From contig DDTK01000012.1 in assembly GCA_002344065.1 (NCBI GenBank), positions 444,965 to 508,964 of the forward strand: a stretch of 64,000 nucleotides of DNA, written 5' to 3'. The position numbers and the translations under genes were made by a program. This document shows positions 44,813-55,000 of this stretch, one piece after another. Source of the DNA: Flammeovirgaceae bacterium UBA2366 (GTDB taxonomy: Bacteria > Bacteroidota > Bacteroidia > Cytophagales > Cyclobacteriaceae). Numbering within the stretch: position 1 is the first letter of the stretch; the number at the start of each line of letters is the position of its first letter. The notes beneath the pieces are model-generated. The model searched no databases and was not told the origin of the DNA. It saw only the letters and a program-made list of their open reading frames with translations.

Positions 44813-45931
44813 TTGAGCTATCCATTTGATTCCATTTGGATTAACCAGCGTGAAGTTTCCATTCACGAACTACTCCTGGGTCATGTTAGCGCACAATCCA
44901 AGTATGAGGCATCCACCCTTGATTTCATCTCCGCATGGTTAACAGGACAAGAAACGTTCATTCTTCAAACGAGTGGCTCTACCGGGCCTCCAAAAAGCGT
45001 CACTTTTACGCGCATGCAACTTCACGCCAGCGCTGCCCGAACAGTGCGCGCACTCGGGCTTGAAAAAGGTATCACTGCTCTTGTTTGTCTGAACACCAAG
45101 TACGTTGCCGGAAAAATGATGTTGGTCAGGGCACTGGAACATGATATGAAAATTCTGGTTGTGGATCCAGGTTCAAATCCATTTCAACAAGTGTCTCCGG
45201 GCACCAACCTTGATTTTATGGCTGTTGCACCCCTTCAACTTCAGACCTTATTGGATAACCTTATGAATAATAATCGCCTGAACCTGATGAAAGCAATTCT
45301 GGTTGGAGGAGCACCTGTTAGTCTGAAATTAAAGAACAGTATCAAAACCCTGACTTGCCCGGTATACGAAACTTACGGCATGACCGAAACCATCTCAAAC
45401 GTAGCCTTCAAACTCCTGAATACATCCAAAGCCTCCAATTACTTTATTCCACTGCCTGGTGTAAACGTAGAAGTTGATGACCGTGGCTGTTTGATCATTC
45501 ATGATGCCATTCAACCTGACCCCATTATTACCAACGATGCAGTTGAAATCACAAAAAATGGTTTTCGCTGGTTAGGCAGAGCTGACCATGTAATTAACTC
45601 AGGTGGAGTCAAAATCCATCCTGAAAAAGTTGAATCGGACCTTGAAATGGTTTTTAAAACCCTTGAAACATCCTATAATTACTTTATTGGAAGCTTGCCG
45701 GACGACCTTCTGGGAGAAACCGTGACATTATTTATTGAGGGCGAGCACATTCATCCAGACGATGTAGTTAAGTTAAGAGAAGCTTTTAACCAGTTTCCTG
45801 AAAGACTGCATAAACCACGAAAAGCCGTGCTAATCCCTGAATTTCAATACACCCAAACCGGCAAAATCAACCGAAAAATGGCTCAGGAGGGGTCTTTTAA
45901 ACTCATTCCTGAATTAGTAACTCATCCTTAA
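44813..45931 (+). CDS. menE: o-Succinylbenzoate--CoA ligase, short form
   Basis: An adenylate-forming ligase that activates o-succinylbenzoate with ATP and CoA. The AMP-binding loop is QTSGSTGPPKSVTFT, the adenine motif is YGMTETISN, and the hinge and C-terminal catalytic Lys region are INSGGVKIHPEKVE and YTQTGKINRKMA. At 372 residues it is shorter than typical MenE (about 450), mainly at the N-terminus, as in many Bacteroidota. The start is TTG at 44813; no ATG gives a better beginning. Operon position after menB and the TerB-like gene confirms the pathway. Confidence 0.92.
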   Translation: MSYPFDSIWINQREVSIHELLLGHVSAQSKYEASTLDFISAWLTGQETFILQTSGSTGPPKSVTFTRMQLHASAARTVRALGLEKGITALVCLNTKYVAGKMMLVRALEHDMKILVVDPGSNPFQQVSPGTNLDFMAVAPLQLQTLLDNLMNNNRLNLMKAILVGGAPVSLKLKNSIKTLTCPVYETYGMTETISNVAFKLLNTSKASNYFIPLPGVNVEVDDRGCLIIHDAIQPDPIITNDAVEITKNGFRWLGRADHVINSGGVKIHPEKVESDLEMVFKTLETSYNYFIGSLPDDLLGETVTLFIEGEHIHPDDVVKLREAFNQFPERLHKPRKAVLIPEFQYTQTGKINRKMAQEGSFKLIPELVTHP

Positions 45932-45964
45932 TTATGCCATAACCCCCTGGCAAGTTCTGGTTTA

Positions 45965-45972
45965 TACTTTTG
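45965..45972 (+). promoter_or_regulatory. Candidate -7 box upstream of the glycan operon (TACTTTTG)
   Basis: Exact TAnnTTTG, 157 bases before the response-regulator ATG. A transcript starting here would have a leader of about 150 nt containing the hairpin at 46068-46104. No -33 element is clear. Confidence 0.3.
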
Positions 45973-46067
45973 TTTCGCATTTCAGTTACCTTTTATGGCT
46001 AAAACGAATGCACAGCGGCTTCAATAAATCGAAATTTTTAGTAAGTTTGTTTGTCTATAGGTTGTTG

Positions 46068-46104
46068 GCTTTAAATCCCCGCCTTTAATTCAGGGCTTTA
46101 AAGC
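46068..46104 (+). promoter_or_regulatory. Leader hairpin before the response-regulator gene
   Basis: GCTTTAAA (46068-46075) and TTTAAAGC (46097-46104) are perfect 8-bp arms; inside, CCC pairs with GGG after one mismatch. A T-rich stretch (TTGTTTTTATT) follows from 46108, and the ATG is at 46130. It could be the menE terminator or an attenuator in the glycan operon leader. Confidence 0.4.
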
Positions 46105-46129
46105 ACATTGTTTTTATTAAAAAAGAACC

Positions 46130-46513
46130 ATGAAAAAGGTACTGGTCATCGAAGATGACGAGCCTTTGTGCTGGCTGCTGGAGAAAATTCTTGGCAAGAA
46201 GTACGAGGTATTTATAATGAATGACGGAATGGAAGCTTTGTCCTGGTTATCATCAGGTAATACTGCTGACTTAATCATTTCCGATATACGAATGCCTTCT
46301 CTGGATGGGGTTCAATTGCTGGAAAATCTCAAGCAAAGTGGACTTTATAAGCATATTCCTGTAATAATTTTATCTAGCTTTGAAGATCCAAGAAAAAGAA
46401 AAGAATGTCTGGATCTTGGTGCTGTTGATTACTTTATTAAACCCTTTGAACCGCAGCATTTAGAGAGCCGCGTGAAAGAAATTTTTGTGAAGTCTATGAT
46501 TGCTAAAAAATGA
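46130..46513 (+). CDS. Single-domain response regulator
   Basis: A 127-residue stand-alone receiver domain with no output domain. The phosphoacceptor is D52 (ISDIRMPS); acidic E8-D10 bind Mg; the switch Ser is in LSSFEDP (82-83); the conserved Lys is K104 in YFIKPFEP. All key residues are present, so it should be phosphorylated by a kinase encoded elsewhere. Its stop overlaps the start of the phosphoglycosyl-transferase gene (ATGA), which points to control of glycan assembly by protein contact, possibly with the transferase's own receiver-like N-terminus; that last point is inference. Confidence 0.93.
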   Translation: MKKVLVIEDDEPLCWLLEKILGKKYEVFIMNDGMEALSWLSSGNTADLIISDIRMPSLDGVQLLENLKQSGLYKHIPVIILSSFEDPRKRKECLDLGAVDYFIKPFEPQHLESRVKEIFVKSMIAKK

Positions 46514-47628
46514 GTGCCGATATATTGAAAATATCTTCGAGTACAGCGTCAGTCTTTGAGCAAATGACTGACTCACAACCCTCCGAAAGGCCACTTGTAT
46601 CTTACACCATTGTTAAAATCAAAGCAACATCAAGTGTCCAGTTAGAAGACTTTCATTTAGACAACACCTTTATTTCCTTTCTAACCGCTGATGACGCTGT
46701 TCAAAAAATTACTGATGACCTGATCAAGCCCTCAGCGGTATTTATTGATGTTGATGTCGATAAAGCATCATTGCAAAATTTATACGAAACACTTTTAGCT
46801 CATTGCATACCCTATATCTTATTTACCGGAAAATTCGATCCGGAGGCAAAGTGCAAGGCCGAGCAACTAAAAGTTGATGATTATCTTTTTGGTGCAATCA
46901 ATTATAGCTTATTAAAGCGGATTGATATCATCCGAAAACTTAAAATCTACAAAGCCAACCGGGAGAGCATTTTAAAATCGCAGCGTTCAAAAGCTATCCC
47001 TAAGGTGAAGCTATGGAGGTTAAAGCGTACGGTAGATATCATGGTTGCATTATCGGCAATCATTATCCTCTCTCCGATTCTAATAATCATAGCGCTCATT
47101 ATCAAACTTGAGTCCAAAGGCCCTGTTTTCTATATCGCCAAACGTGCCGGTGCCGGTTACAAAATCTTTAACTTCTATAAATTTCGGTCCATGCGGGCTG
47201 GTGCTGATCAGGAGCTGAAAAAATTTGCCGCCCTTAATCAATATGGTACAGACGAGAGCGACAGTGTATTTTTTAAGATCAAGGATGATCCACGGATCAC
47301 TAAATTTGGCATGTTCCTTCGTAAAACGAGTTTAGACGAAATTCCTCAACTACTCAATGTACTTAAAGGTGATATGTCACTAGTGGGCAACCGTCCTCTA
47401 CCATTATATGAGGCAGAGAAGTTGACAAAAGATCAAATCGCCTGGCGTTTCCTCGCCCCTGCCGGGCTTACCGGCTTATGGCAAATTACCAAACGCGGGA
47501 AAGATGATATGTCACCAGAAGAGCGGATTCATTTAGATATGGAGTATGCGATGAATAATTCGTTTTTGGGGGACATGAAGATAATACTTATGACATTCCC
47601 GGCCCTGTTGCAAAAGGAAAAGGTTTAA
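46510..47628 (+). CDS. Phosphoglycosyl transferase with receiver-like N-terminal domain
   Basis: A 372-residue protein that starts a lipid-linked glycan by moving a sugar phosphate onto undecaprenyl phosphate. The C-terminal sugar-transferase domain (about 168-370) has one membrane hairpin (176-199), FYKFRSMRAGA, the catalytic Asp-Glu dyad D276-E277 in TSLDEIPQLLN, and SLVGNRPLPLYE. The N-terminal 150 residues look like a degenerate receiver: VFIDVDVD at the phosphoacceptor strand (D80, D82, D84), LFTGK with T106, but FGAINYS where the conserved Lys should be. Polyprenyl transferases of the large WbaP type carry a different N-terminal domain (four TMs plus a CoA-binding fold), so this architecture is unusual. 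First enzyme of the operon. Confidence 0.9.
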   Translation: MSADILKISSSTASVFEQMTDSQPSERPLVSYTIVKIKATSSVQLEDFHLDNTFISFLTADDAVQKITDDLIKPSAVFIDVDVDKASLQNLYETLLAHCIPYILFTGKFDPEAKCKAEQLKVDDYLFGAINYSLLKRIDIIRKLKIYKANRESILKSQRSKAIPKVKLWRLKRTVDIMVALSAIIILSPILIIIALIIKLESKGPVFYIAKRAGAGYKIFNFYKFRSMRAGADQELKKFAALNQYGTDESDSVFFKIKDDPRITKFGMFLRKTSLDEIPQLLNVLKGDMSLVGNRPLPLYEAEKLTKDQIAWRFLAPAGLTGLWQITKRGKDDMSPEERIHLDMEYAMNNSFLGDMKIILMTFPALLQKEKV

Positions 47629-47658
47629 CCGTATATCTTTAGACAGGGAAACCTCTCC

Positions 47659-48837
47659 ATGTTTGAATTACTGCTATTTATATTTTTTTGTTTTAATACT
47701 TTTTACGTATTAACACTTGCTGTTGCCGGTCATTTCTACACTAAAAAAATTGTTCCTCATTCATCGTCCTTCAAAAGGATCGCCATTCTTGTTCCGAGTT
47801 ATAAGGAAGATAGGGTAATAATCCACACCACGAATGAACTCCTGAAACTTGATTATCCGAGATCGAGATTTGATGTTATCGTTATTGCTGACTCCTTACA
47901 GCAAGAGACTCTTGATATACTTAGAACAACTGAAGCCATTGTTGTACCCGTTGTTTTTGAAAAAAGCAGGAAGAGCAGATCATTAAATTATGCATTTAAT
48001 CACATCGATGAGAATTATGATATCGCAATTATTGCCGATGCTGACAACATTCTTTCCATTGATTTCTTAAAAAAAATTAATGACCTGTTCAGTGCAGGTT
48101 TTACAATTGTACAGGCTCAGCGGGTAGCTAAGAACTTAGATACTCCCATGGCCATGCTGGATGGCGTTAGTGAAGCCATTAACAACCATCTTTTCAGACA
48201 GGGAAGTAATGCGTTAGGGCTTTCATCCGCCCTTATTGGATCTGGGATGGCTTTTCCATTTAAATTAGTAAAGGAAAAAATATCTAAAATTGATTCCGTT
48301 GTTGAAGACAGGGATTTACAACTTGCACTACTCGAAAGTGGTTACTCTGTAACCTATCAAAAGGGAGTGCTTTTGTTTGACGAAAAGGTTGAATCACCAG
48401 AAGCATATAAAAATCAGCGAAGGAGATGGATAGCCGGCCAGTATTCCGTACTTAAGCAAAATCTTATTAAAGGTTTCCGACTGCTCTTTAAGGGAAATCT
48501 AAACTTCTTTAATTCGGCCATCATTCAAAATATACTTCCATCAAGAATTATCAGCCTAATTAGTCTGGCTTTAATCTGTTGTTTAGTTGCGGTTTTATTT
48601 CATGATGTAAATATTACTATTAGATGGTGTTTACTCACACTTCTTTATCTATTGGCACTGACCATTTCAATACCCCGGGTTTTCTATACAAAGAAACTTC
48701 TAAAATCACTCATTATCGCTCCAGTTGTAATCATTAAGACCATTCAATCAATAATTATGTCTGGGGGTGCCGGTAAAACATTTATCCATACTGAACATAA
48801 GCAAAGAGAAATCGACTCTACGTTTCTTCCAAAATGA
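47659..48837 (+). CDS. Membrane glycosyltransferase, family 2
   Basis: A 392-residue GT-A glycosyltransferase. An N-terminal membrane helix (about 1-25) precedes the catalytic domain, with VPSYKED, the nucleotide-binding ADAD at about 129-132, VEDRDLQLALLESG, and the QRRRW motif of processive GT2 enzymes (about 256-260). Three or four C-terminal membrane helices follow, as in hyaluronan/cellulose synthase-like and related EPS transferases. The presence of QRRRW suggests polymerisation or multiple transfers, but the length is short for a polymer synthase. Its end overlaps the next glycosyltransferase gene by 4 bases. Confidence 0.87.
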   Translation: MFELLLFIFFCFNTFYVLTLAVAGHFYTKKIVPHSSSFKRIAILVPSYKEDRVIIHTTNELLKLDYPRSRFDVIVIADSLQQETLDILRTTEAIVVPVVFEKSRKSRSLNYAFNHIDENYDIAIIADADNILSIDFLKKINDLFSAGFTIVQAQRVAKNLDTPMAMLDGVSEAINNHLFRQGSNALGLSSALIGSGMAFPFKLVKEKISKIDSVVEDRDLQLALLESGYSVTYQKGVLLFDEKVESPEAYKNQRRRWIAGQYSVLKQNLIKGFRLLFKGNLNFFNSAIIQNILPSRIISLISLALICCLVAVLFHDVNITIRWCLLTLLYLLALTISIPRVFYTKKLLKSLIIAPVVIIKTIQSIIMSGGAGKTFIHTEHKQREIDSTFLPK

Positions 48838-49763
48838 ATTCCAGGGATCCTTTCATATCAATCATAACGATCAATTTTAATAATGTAAAAGTTACGTGTG
48901 AGTTTCTTGAGTCAACAAAAAATCTTACTTACACAAATTTTGAAATTATTGTGGTCGATAATGCTTCAAATGAGAACCCCATTTCGGTGATTTCCAGAAA
49001 CTACCCTGAAGTTAAACTGATTATAAATGACAAAAATCTTGGGTTTTCAGGTGGAAATAATACCGGAATTACGACTGCAAAGGGCGACTATCTCTTTATC
49101 GTAAACAATGATACCGAGGTAACGCCAGATTTGTTTGAAAAATTACTTGCACCTTTTCAAAAGGACAATTCAATTGGTGTTGTTAGTCCGAAAATAAAAT
49201 ACTTCGCCCATCCTGACATTATCCAATATGCAGGCTTCACTACCATTAATCCATTTACAGGCAGAAACAAATGTATTGGTGATCACGAGATTGACAAAGG
49301 TCAGCACGACAGCCCTGGCTACACACCCTATGCCCACGGTGCTGCTATGTTTGTAAAAAAAGAAGTAATTGAAAGAGCCGGAACGCTGGCAGACATTTTC
49401 TTTTTATACTATGAAGAGCTTGATTGGTCAGTAAGAATACAAAAAGCCGGGTATAGAATATATTTCGAGCCACAGGCAATAATTTATCATAAAGAATCAT
49501 TATCCGTTGGCAAAAACTCTGTGCTAAAAACATATTATCTCACACGTAACCGGATTCTTTTTATGCGCAGGAATGTATCAGGGATAAACAGTTTCTTTTG
49601 GCCATTTTTCCTTATCCTGATATCCTTACCAAAGAATACTATTAGTTTTATTATCAAAAAGGAGTTTGATCACCTGAAAGCTTTTTATAATGGTATTGTG
49701 TGGAATCTTACCCACCTTAAAAACGGAGCCAAGCGATCATTCCTGGTAAAAAGAAATTCATGA
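48834..49763 (+). CDS. Glycosyltransferase family 2, rhamnosyltransferase-like
   Basis: A 309-residue soluble or peripheral GT-A enzyme. The start ISIITINFNNVKVTCEFLES and IIVVDNASNEN mark the WbbL/rhamnosyltransferase branch; the DxD-like element is NNDTEVTPD (about 99-107), and the acidic catalytic region is FFLYYEELDWSVRIQKAG. A C-terminal hydrophobic segment (PFFLILISLPK) may anchor it at the membrane. The ATG overlaps the preceding stop, and its own stop overlaps the next gene, so the three glycosyltransferases are stoichiometrically coupled. Confidence 0.92.
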   Translation: MNSRDPFISIITINFNNVKVTCEFLESTKNLTYTNFEIIVVDNASNENPISVISRNYPEVKLIINDKNLGFSGGNNTGITTAKGDYLFIVNNDTEVTPDLFEKLLAPFQKDNSIGVVSPKIKYFAHPDIIQYAGFTTINPFTGRNKCIGDHEIDKGQHDSPGYTPYAHGAAMFVKKEVIERAGTLADIFFLYYEELDWSVRIQKAGYRIYFEPQAIIYHKESLSVGKNSVLKTYYLTRNRILFMRRNVSGINSFFWPFFLILISLPKNTISFIIKKEFDHLKAFYNGIVWNLTHLKNGAKRSFLVKRNS

Positions 49764-50899
49764 AAATTGGAATAGAGGTTCAACGACTTTTCAGAAAAAA
49801 AAGATTTGGCATTGAAATAGCTGCCTTTGAACTTTTGCATGAACTCCATAAACTAAAAACTAATCATCAATTCATCATTTTAGCGGCAAAAAGCAACCAT
49901 GAAAACACATTGAACAATTGCGATTTTACTGTGCGACAAGTAAGGGGAAAATTGTTTTTTGACTTTGAACAATTTTTTTTACCCCTTGCAGCCAACCATG
50001 AACAACTGGATGTACTCCACTGTACGGGTAACACCACACCGCTATATTGCAGTAAACCTATTGTTCAAACCCTTCACGATATTATTTTTTTAGATCCTAT
50101 ACCTAAATCAGACTCCTATTACCAACGGTACGGAAATTTATACCGCAGGCTTGTCGTTCCTCTGGCATGTAAAAAAAGTAAAGCCATCATTACCGTATCG
50201 CATTATGAAAAAAAAAGAATGATTGAACGACTGAAAATTGAAGAAAATAAAATTCATGTTATCCATAATGGTGTGAGCGCTCAGTTTAAAAGGACTATCG
50301 ATCCTGAAAAACTCAAGGCAACTCAAGTAAAATATAAGCTTCCTGAGAATTTTATACTTTTTCTGGGCAACACCTCAGCCCGCAAGAATCCTGAACGCGT
50401 TTTAGCTGCTTACCTGGCGTATGCGCAAAAATCATCAACACCACTTCCCCTTGTTACTCCCGGGTTACCACGTGACTTCATTCTTAGTAATCTAAATAAA
50501 AACGGAGCGATTAAGTTTATAAATGAAATTTACACGCCAGGATATATTGACCAGGATGATCTGGTACATCTTTATTCACTGAGTAAACTTTTTTTATTTC
50601 CTTCCCTTTCGGAGGGATTTGGAATGCCGGTATTGGAGGCTATGGCCTGTGGTGTTCCTGTTATTACTTCCAATACTTCAGCCCTGCCTGAAATTGCCGG
50701 GGATGCAGCAAAACTCATTGACCCCAACAACGCAGAAACCATAAGTAATGCCATACAAGAACTGGTTGAACGTCCGGGACTTTTGGAGGAATACCGCAAG
50801 AAAGGACTGAAGCAAGTTCAAAATTTTCAATGGAAACTTGCAGCAGAGAAAACAATGGATATATATGAGCGGGTTCACCATAAAACACTAAATCGCTAA
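49760..50899 (+). CDS. Glycosyltransferase family 4 (GT-B)
   Basis: A 379-residue retaining GT-B enzyme. Diagnostic segments are LHDIIFLD, VSHYEKKRMIERL, HNGVSAQFK, LFLGNTSARKNPERVLAAY (donor-binding start), and the E-x7-E stretch in FPSLSEGFGMPVLEAMACGVPVITSNTSALPE (about 275-305). These are the hallmarks of mannosyltransferase/WbaZ-like family 4 members. It ends 10 bases before the next gene. No polymerase (Wzy) or flippase (Wzx) is present in the window, so export genes must lie elsewhere. Confidence 0.93.
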   Translation: MKIGIEVQRLFRKKRFGIEIAAFELLHELHKLKTNHQFIILAAKSNHENTLNNCDFTVRQVRGKLFFDFEQFFLPLAANHEQLDVLHCTGNTTPLYCSKPIVQTLHDIIFLDPIPKSDSYYQRYGNLYRRLVVPLACKKSKAIITVSHYEKKRMIERLKIEENKIHVIHNGVSAQFKRTIDPEKLKATQVKYKLPENFILFLGNTSARKNPERVLAAYLAYAQKSSTPLPLVTPGLPRDFILSNLNKNGAIKFINEIYTPGYIDQDDLVHLYSLSKLFLFPSLSEGFGMPVLEAMACGVPVITSNTSALPEIAGDAAKLIDPNNAETISNAIQELVERPGLLEEYRKKGLKQVQNFQWKLAAEKTMDIYERVHHKTLNR

Positions 50900-50909
50900 C
50901 AAGCATGAA

Positions 50910-51854
50910 ATGAATTTTACAATGACTAAATTCAAGCTCTTAGTTATTATAAGTTTTGCTTTACAAATTCATGTGTGCAAGGGAATTGAATTTGTTGACG
51001 CTGATTCTTTGCCAAAAGGACAAGTAAAAACCATTACTATCCCAAAAAATTCCCTTATTAAAACTGGAGTACTACCTGCCCAAATTAATGAGGCTTCAGG
51101 TCTTGCTGTAGCTGACCAGAAAAATTTCTGGACCCACAATGATGATGGTATTCCGGTACTTTATTGTATTGATGACACCGGCAAATTAATCCGGACGCTC
51201 TACTTAAATAATCTAAACAAGGGATGGGAAGACCTGGCCCGGGATAAAGAAGGGAATCTTTATGTTGGCGCATTAGGCAATAATAAAAACGACAGAAAAG
51301 ATTTAAAAATACTAATTATAAAAAATCCTGAATCCTTTACAGAGAAAGTTTACAATGCAGAAGTAATAAACTTCACTTATGAAGATCAGCGTGATTTTCC
51401 TCCAATGCCAGCAAAACTGAACTTTGATTCAGATGCAATGATTGTGCACAATGATTCACTTTTTATTTTTACCAAAAACAGAACTTTACCCTTTACAGGT
51501 TATTCAAAAGTGTATCGCTTACCTAAAATTCCGGGGCAACCTATAGCCACATTAGTTGACAGTATTTACATTGGAGAAGGACCCATGATGGACGACTGGA
51601 TTACCGGGGCTGACATTAGCCCAGATGGCACCACATTAGCGCTTTTAGGCCACAGCCGAATTTGGCTTATAACTGATTTCCGGGGTAGTCGTTTTTCCAC
51701 TGGTAATGTGCTTAGAATAGAACTTGGTAACTACTCCCATAAAGCCGGCATCGCATTTACATCAGCCAATGAGCTATTCATTGTAGATGAAAAGGAATTT
51801 GGTATTCTGGGGGGTGATCTTTACAAACTGGATATTTCCGCGTTTAGAAAATAA
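50910..51854 (+). CDS. Secreted beta-propeller-like protein of unknown function
   Basis: A 314-residue exported protein with a signal peptide (about 1-25, ending VCKG). The body has repeated blade-like motifs: INEASGLAVADQKNFWTHND, DEDLARD-like GWEDLARDKEGNLYVGALGNN, and ITGADISPDGTTLALLG, as in SMP-30/NHL-type six-bladed propellers. Conserved Asp/Asn residues in these loops might bind a metal. No hydrolase catalytic set can be named. It is the last gene after the glycosyltransferase operon, 10 bases downstream, but a functional link to the polysaccharide is unproven. Confidence 0.8.
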   Translation: MNFTMTKFKLLVIISFALQIHVCKGIEFVDADSLPKGQVKTITIPKNSLIKTGVLPAQINEASGLAVADQKNFWTHNDDGIPVLYCIDDTGKLIRTLYLNNLNKGWEDLARDKEGNLYVGALGNNKNDRKDLKILIIKNPESFTEKVYNAEVINFTYEDQRDFPPMPAKLNFDSDAMIVHNDSLFIFTKNRTLPFTGYSKVYRLPKIPGQPIATLVDSIYIGEGPMMDDWITGADISPDGTTLALLGHSRIWLITDFRGSRFSTGNVLRIELGNYSHKAGIAFTSANELFIVDEKEFGILGGDLYKLDISAFRK

Positions 51855-51913
51855 ATATGCTTTTGACGCCAAAATTGACATTTTAGCCACAAACTTGATA
51901 AACCCAGGTCAAT

Positions 51914-51945
51914 TTTGTTTACCTAATGCAAAAATTGTAGATTTA
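51914..51945 (+). promoter_or_regulatory. Candidate promoter for the PKD-repeat esterase gene
   Basis: TTTG at 51914-51917, a 20-base spacer, and TAGATTTA at 51938-51945 (7 of 8 to TAnnTTTG), 62 bases before the ATG at 52008. The spacing matches the Bacteroidota promoter well. Confidence 0.4.
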
Positions 51946-52007
51946 GTGTTGATTTACTTTGGCTTACAAAAGTTTGCTATGCACCGTAAACTTTAACCTG
52001 CTTAACC

Positions 52008-55000
52008 ATGTCCTACAGATCATGCTTTACCCGTGGAGTAGCATCCATGCTCGTTGCACTATTTGTTTCAGCAACTCCACTCCTGGCACAAAACCAAACT
52101 GCAAAAATAACACCCACCAGCCAGATTGGATATTACGAATATCTTCCCCCCGACTACAATTCAAACTCCAATAATTATCCCATAGTAATTTTCTTTCATG
52201 GGATGGGGGAAAGAGGCAACGGAACTACGGATCTCCCTATGGTTGCATACAATGGCCCACCTCGGTACGTTGTTGAAGGATATAAATTCCCATTCATATT
52301 AATATCACCCCAGCTAAAAGCTAGTTTTGGGTTTTGGCCGGTATGGTATATGGATGAAGTAGTTGAACACGTAAGAACTTACTTACGTGTCGACCCATCC
52401 CGGATTTATATCACTGGTTTAAGTTTAGGCGGTGGAGGTGCGTGGGAATACACCTATAACTTTCCTCAAAAAGTTGCAGCTTTGGCACCTATTTGTGGTG
52501 GATACAATACCCTTTCATGGGCCTGCACTTACCGAACAAACAGCATACCCATTTGGGCATTTCATGGAGACGCAGATTCGGTGGTTCCTATATCAAGAAC
52601 CACCAACATGATTAATGCGATTAATGCCTGTACCCCAGCCATTATTCCAACACCAATCTACACAATCTATCCAGGGGTGTGGCACGATGCCTGGAACTAT
52701 GCTTACCGAACAGATAATTCTTTACATACACCAAATGTTTATGAGTGGATGATGAGCAAGGTAAAGCAAGGTGTTTCCGTAAATGCCGGACCAGACAAAA
52801 ACCTTTCCTTGCCAACAAACTCTACTACAGTTAATGGGGCGGCTTCAACCACCACCGGAAGCATTACATCATACGCATGGACCAAAGTAAGTGGTCCTGC
52901 TGTAACCATGACAAATGCAAATACCCCTACTTTATCATTATCAAACATGGTTGAGGGGGTTTATACCTTTAGGCTTACAGCAACCAATAGTGCTTCACAG
53001 ACAGGCTTCGATGATGTTAAAATTTCAGTTTTTAGTGGTAATCAAAATCCGGTTGCCAATGCTGGTGCTGACAGAACGATTACCTTACCAACAAATTCCC
53101 TTAACCTGGTAGGAAGCGGCTCAGATCCTGACGGCTCTATTTCTTCCTATCTATGGACGAAAGTGAGTGGCCCTGCAGCCACAATGGCCGGCACCACAAC
53201 AGCTACCCTTAGTTTGAGTAACCTTGTCCAGGGAAATTATGTCTTCAGACTAACGGTTACCGATAATTTAGGAGCTACCGGATCTGACGATATTAACGTA
53301 ACTGTTAACCCGGCAGCCGTCAATCAACTTCCTACAGCACATACAGGTGGTAACAAAACTGTTAACCTCCCTACCACCACAGTTACCTTAAATGGATGGG
53401 GCAGTGATACGGACGGCTGGATTGCAGCATACTTATGGACAAAAATAAGTGGACCTACTGCTACGCTCACCAATACTACAACTCAGAATTTAACCATGTC
53501 AGGTCTGGTTGCTGGTGTATATGTGGTGCGGCTTACAGTTACCGATAATAGTGGTGCAACAGCCTTTGAAGAGGCAACTGTTACCGTAGTTGGTACGAAC
53601 CAATCGCCTTCTGCGAATGCCGGCTCCGGCATTACACTCACGCTTCCAACCAACTCCACCAACATAGTGGGATCAGGATCTGATCCTGATGGCTCAATTA
53701 CTTCATATTTATGGACCCAGGTTAACGGACCAAATACTGCAACCATAACAAATGGTTCATCCCCCACGGTTACTGTAAGCAACTTAGTACAGGGTGTCTA
53801 TACGTTTCGCCTGACCGTTACCGATAATAACGGTGCGACCGGTTTTGCAAATGTTACCGTTACTGTAAATGCTGCTCCCGTAAATAATCCTCCACTGGCA
53901 AATGCTGGCCCCGACCGATCCATTACCCTGCCTACCAACTCGATTGTGATTAATGGATCCGGTACGGATTCTGATGGTACCATTACAGCCTATAGCTGGA
54001 CAAAACAAAGTGGGCCTGCCGCTACACTTGCAAATCAAAACACTGCAAACCTGACGGCTTCAGGACTTGTGGAAGGTACTTATGTTTTTAGGTTGACAGT
54101 CACCGATAACCAAGGTGCAACAGGTCAGGGTCAAATGACTTTAACCGTGTTACCTGCAGCGATTAACCAATCACCAATTGTTAATGCGGGGGCAGATGTT
54201 AGTCTTACCTTACCAAGTAACAGTACAATACTGCAGGCTACAGCAAGCGACCCTGATGGATCGATTGCATCTTATCAATGGCAAAAAATCAGCGGGCCAA
54301 CATTTGCAGGCACAGGAAACACCACAGCAAATTTTTCATTGAATGATCTGCAGGTTGGAACCTATATTTTTCGAATAACGGTAACCGATAACCAGGGAGC
54401 CACAGCCAGTGATGAAGTGAGCGTATTTGTTTTTGCCGCCAATCAGCCTCCCCTTGTAAGTGCCCCGGCTGACCAAACCATAACGTTGCCAACATCAACA
54501 ACTATCTTAACTGCAATTGCAACAGATGCTGATGGCACTATAGCTTCCTATTTATGGACTTATATTTCCGGACCCGCCAGTCCAACCTTAAGTGGTGCAA
54601 CAACCGCCTCGTTAACAGCAAGCAACCTGATTCAAGGAACCTATACGTTTAGAATCACGGTTACCGATGATGACGGAGCAACTGCATTTGATGAGGTGAA
54701 TGTGGTTGTGCAGTCGGCAACGAATCAATCACCCATTGCTAATGCTGGTCCGAACAAGTCAATTACGCTGCCAACCAACTCCACCAATTTCACGGGCTCA
54801 GGAGTAGATCCGGATGGAACAATTGCAGGCTACGCCTGGGTACAAATAAGTGGTACGGCAGCTACACTTACCAATGCCAATACCGCTACACTTACAGTAC
54901 AGGTGCCATCTGATGGCATCTATATATTCCGTTTAACCGTAACCGATAATATTGGCGCAACCGGTTCAAGCAATGTTACGCTCACCGTTAATCCAGCTGC

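Noticed and set aside
46510..47628. WbaP-type large initiating transferase
   Set aside because: It lacks the four N-terminal membrane helices and the CoA-binding-like domain; only one membrane hairpin is present, with a receiver-like region instead.
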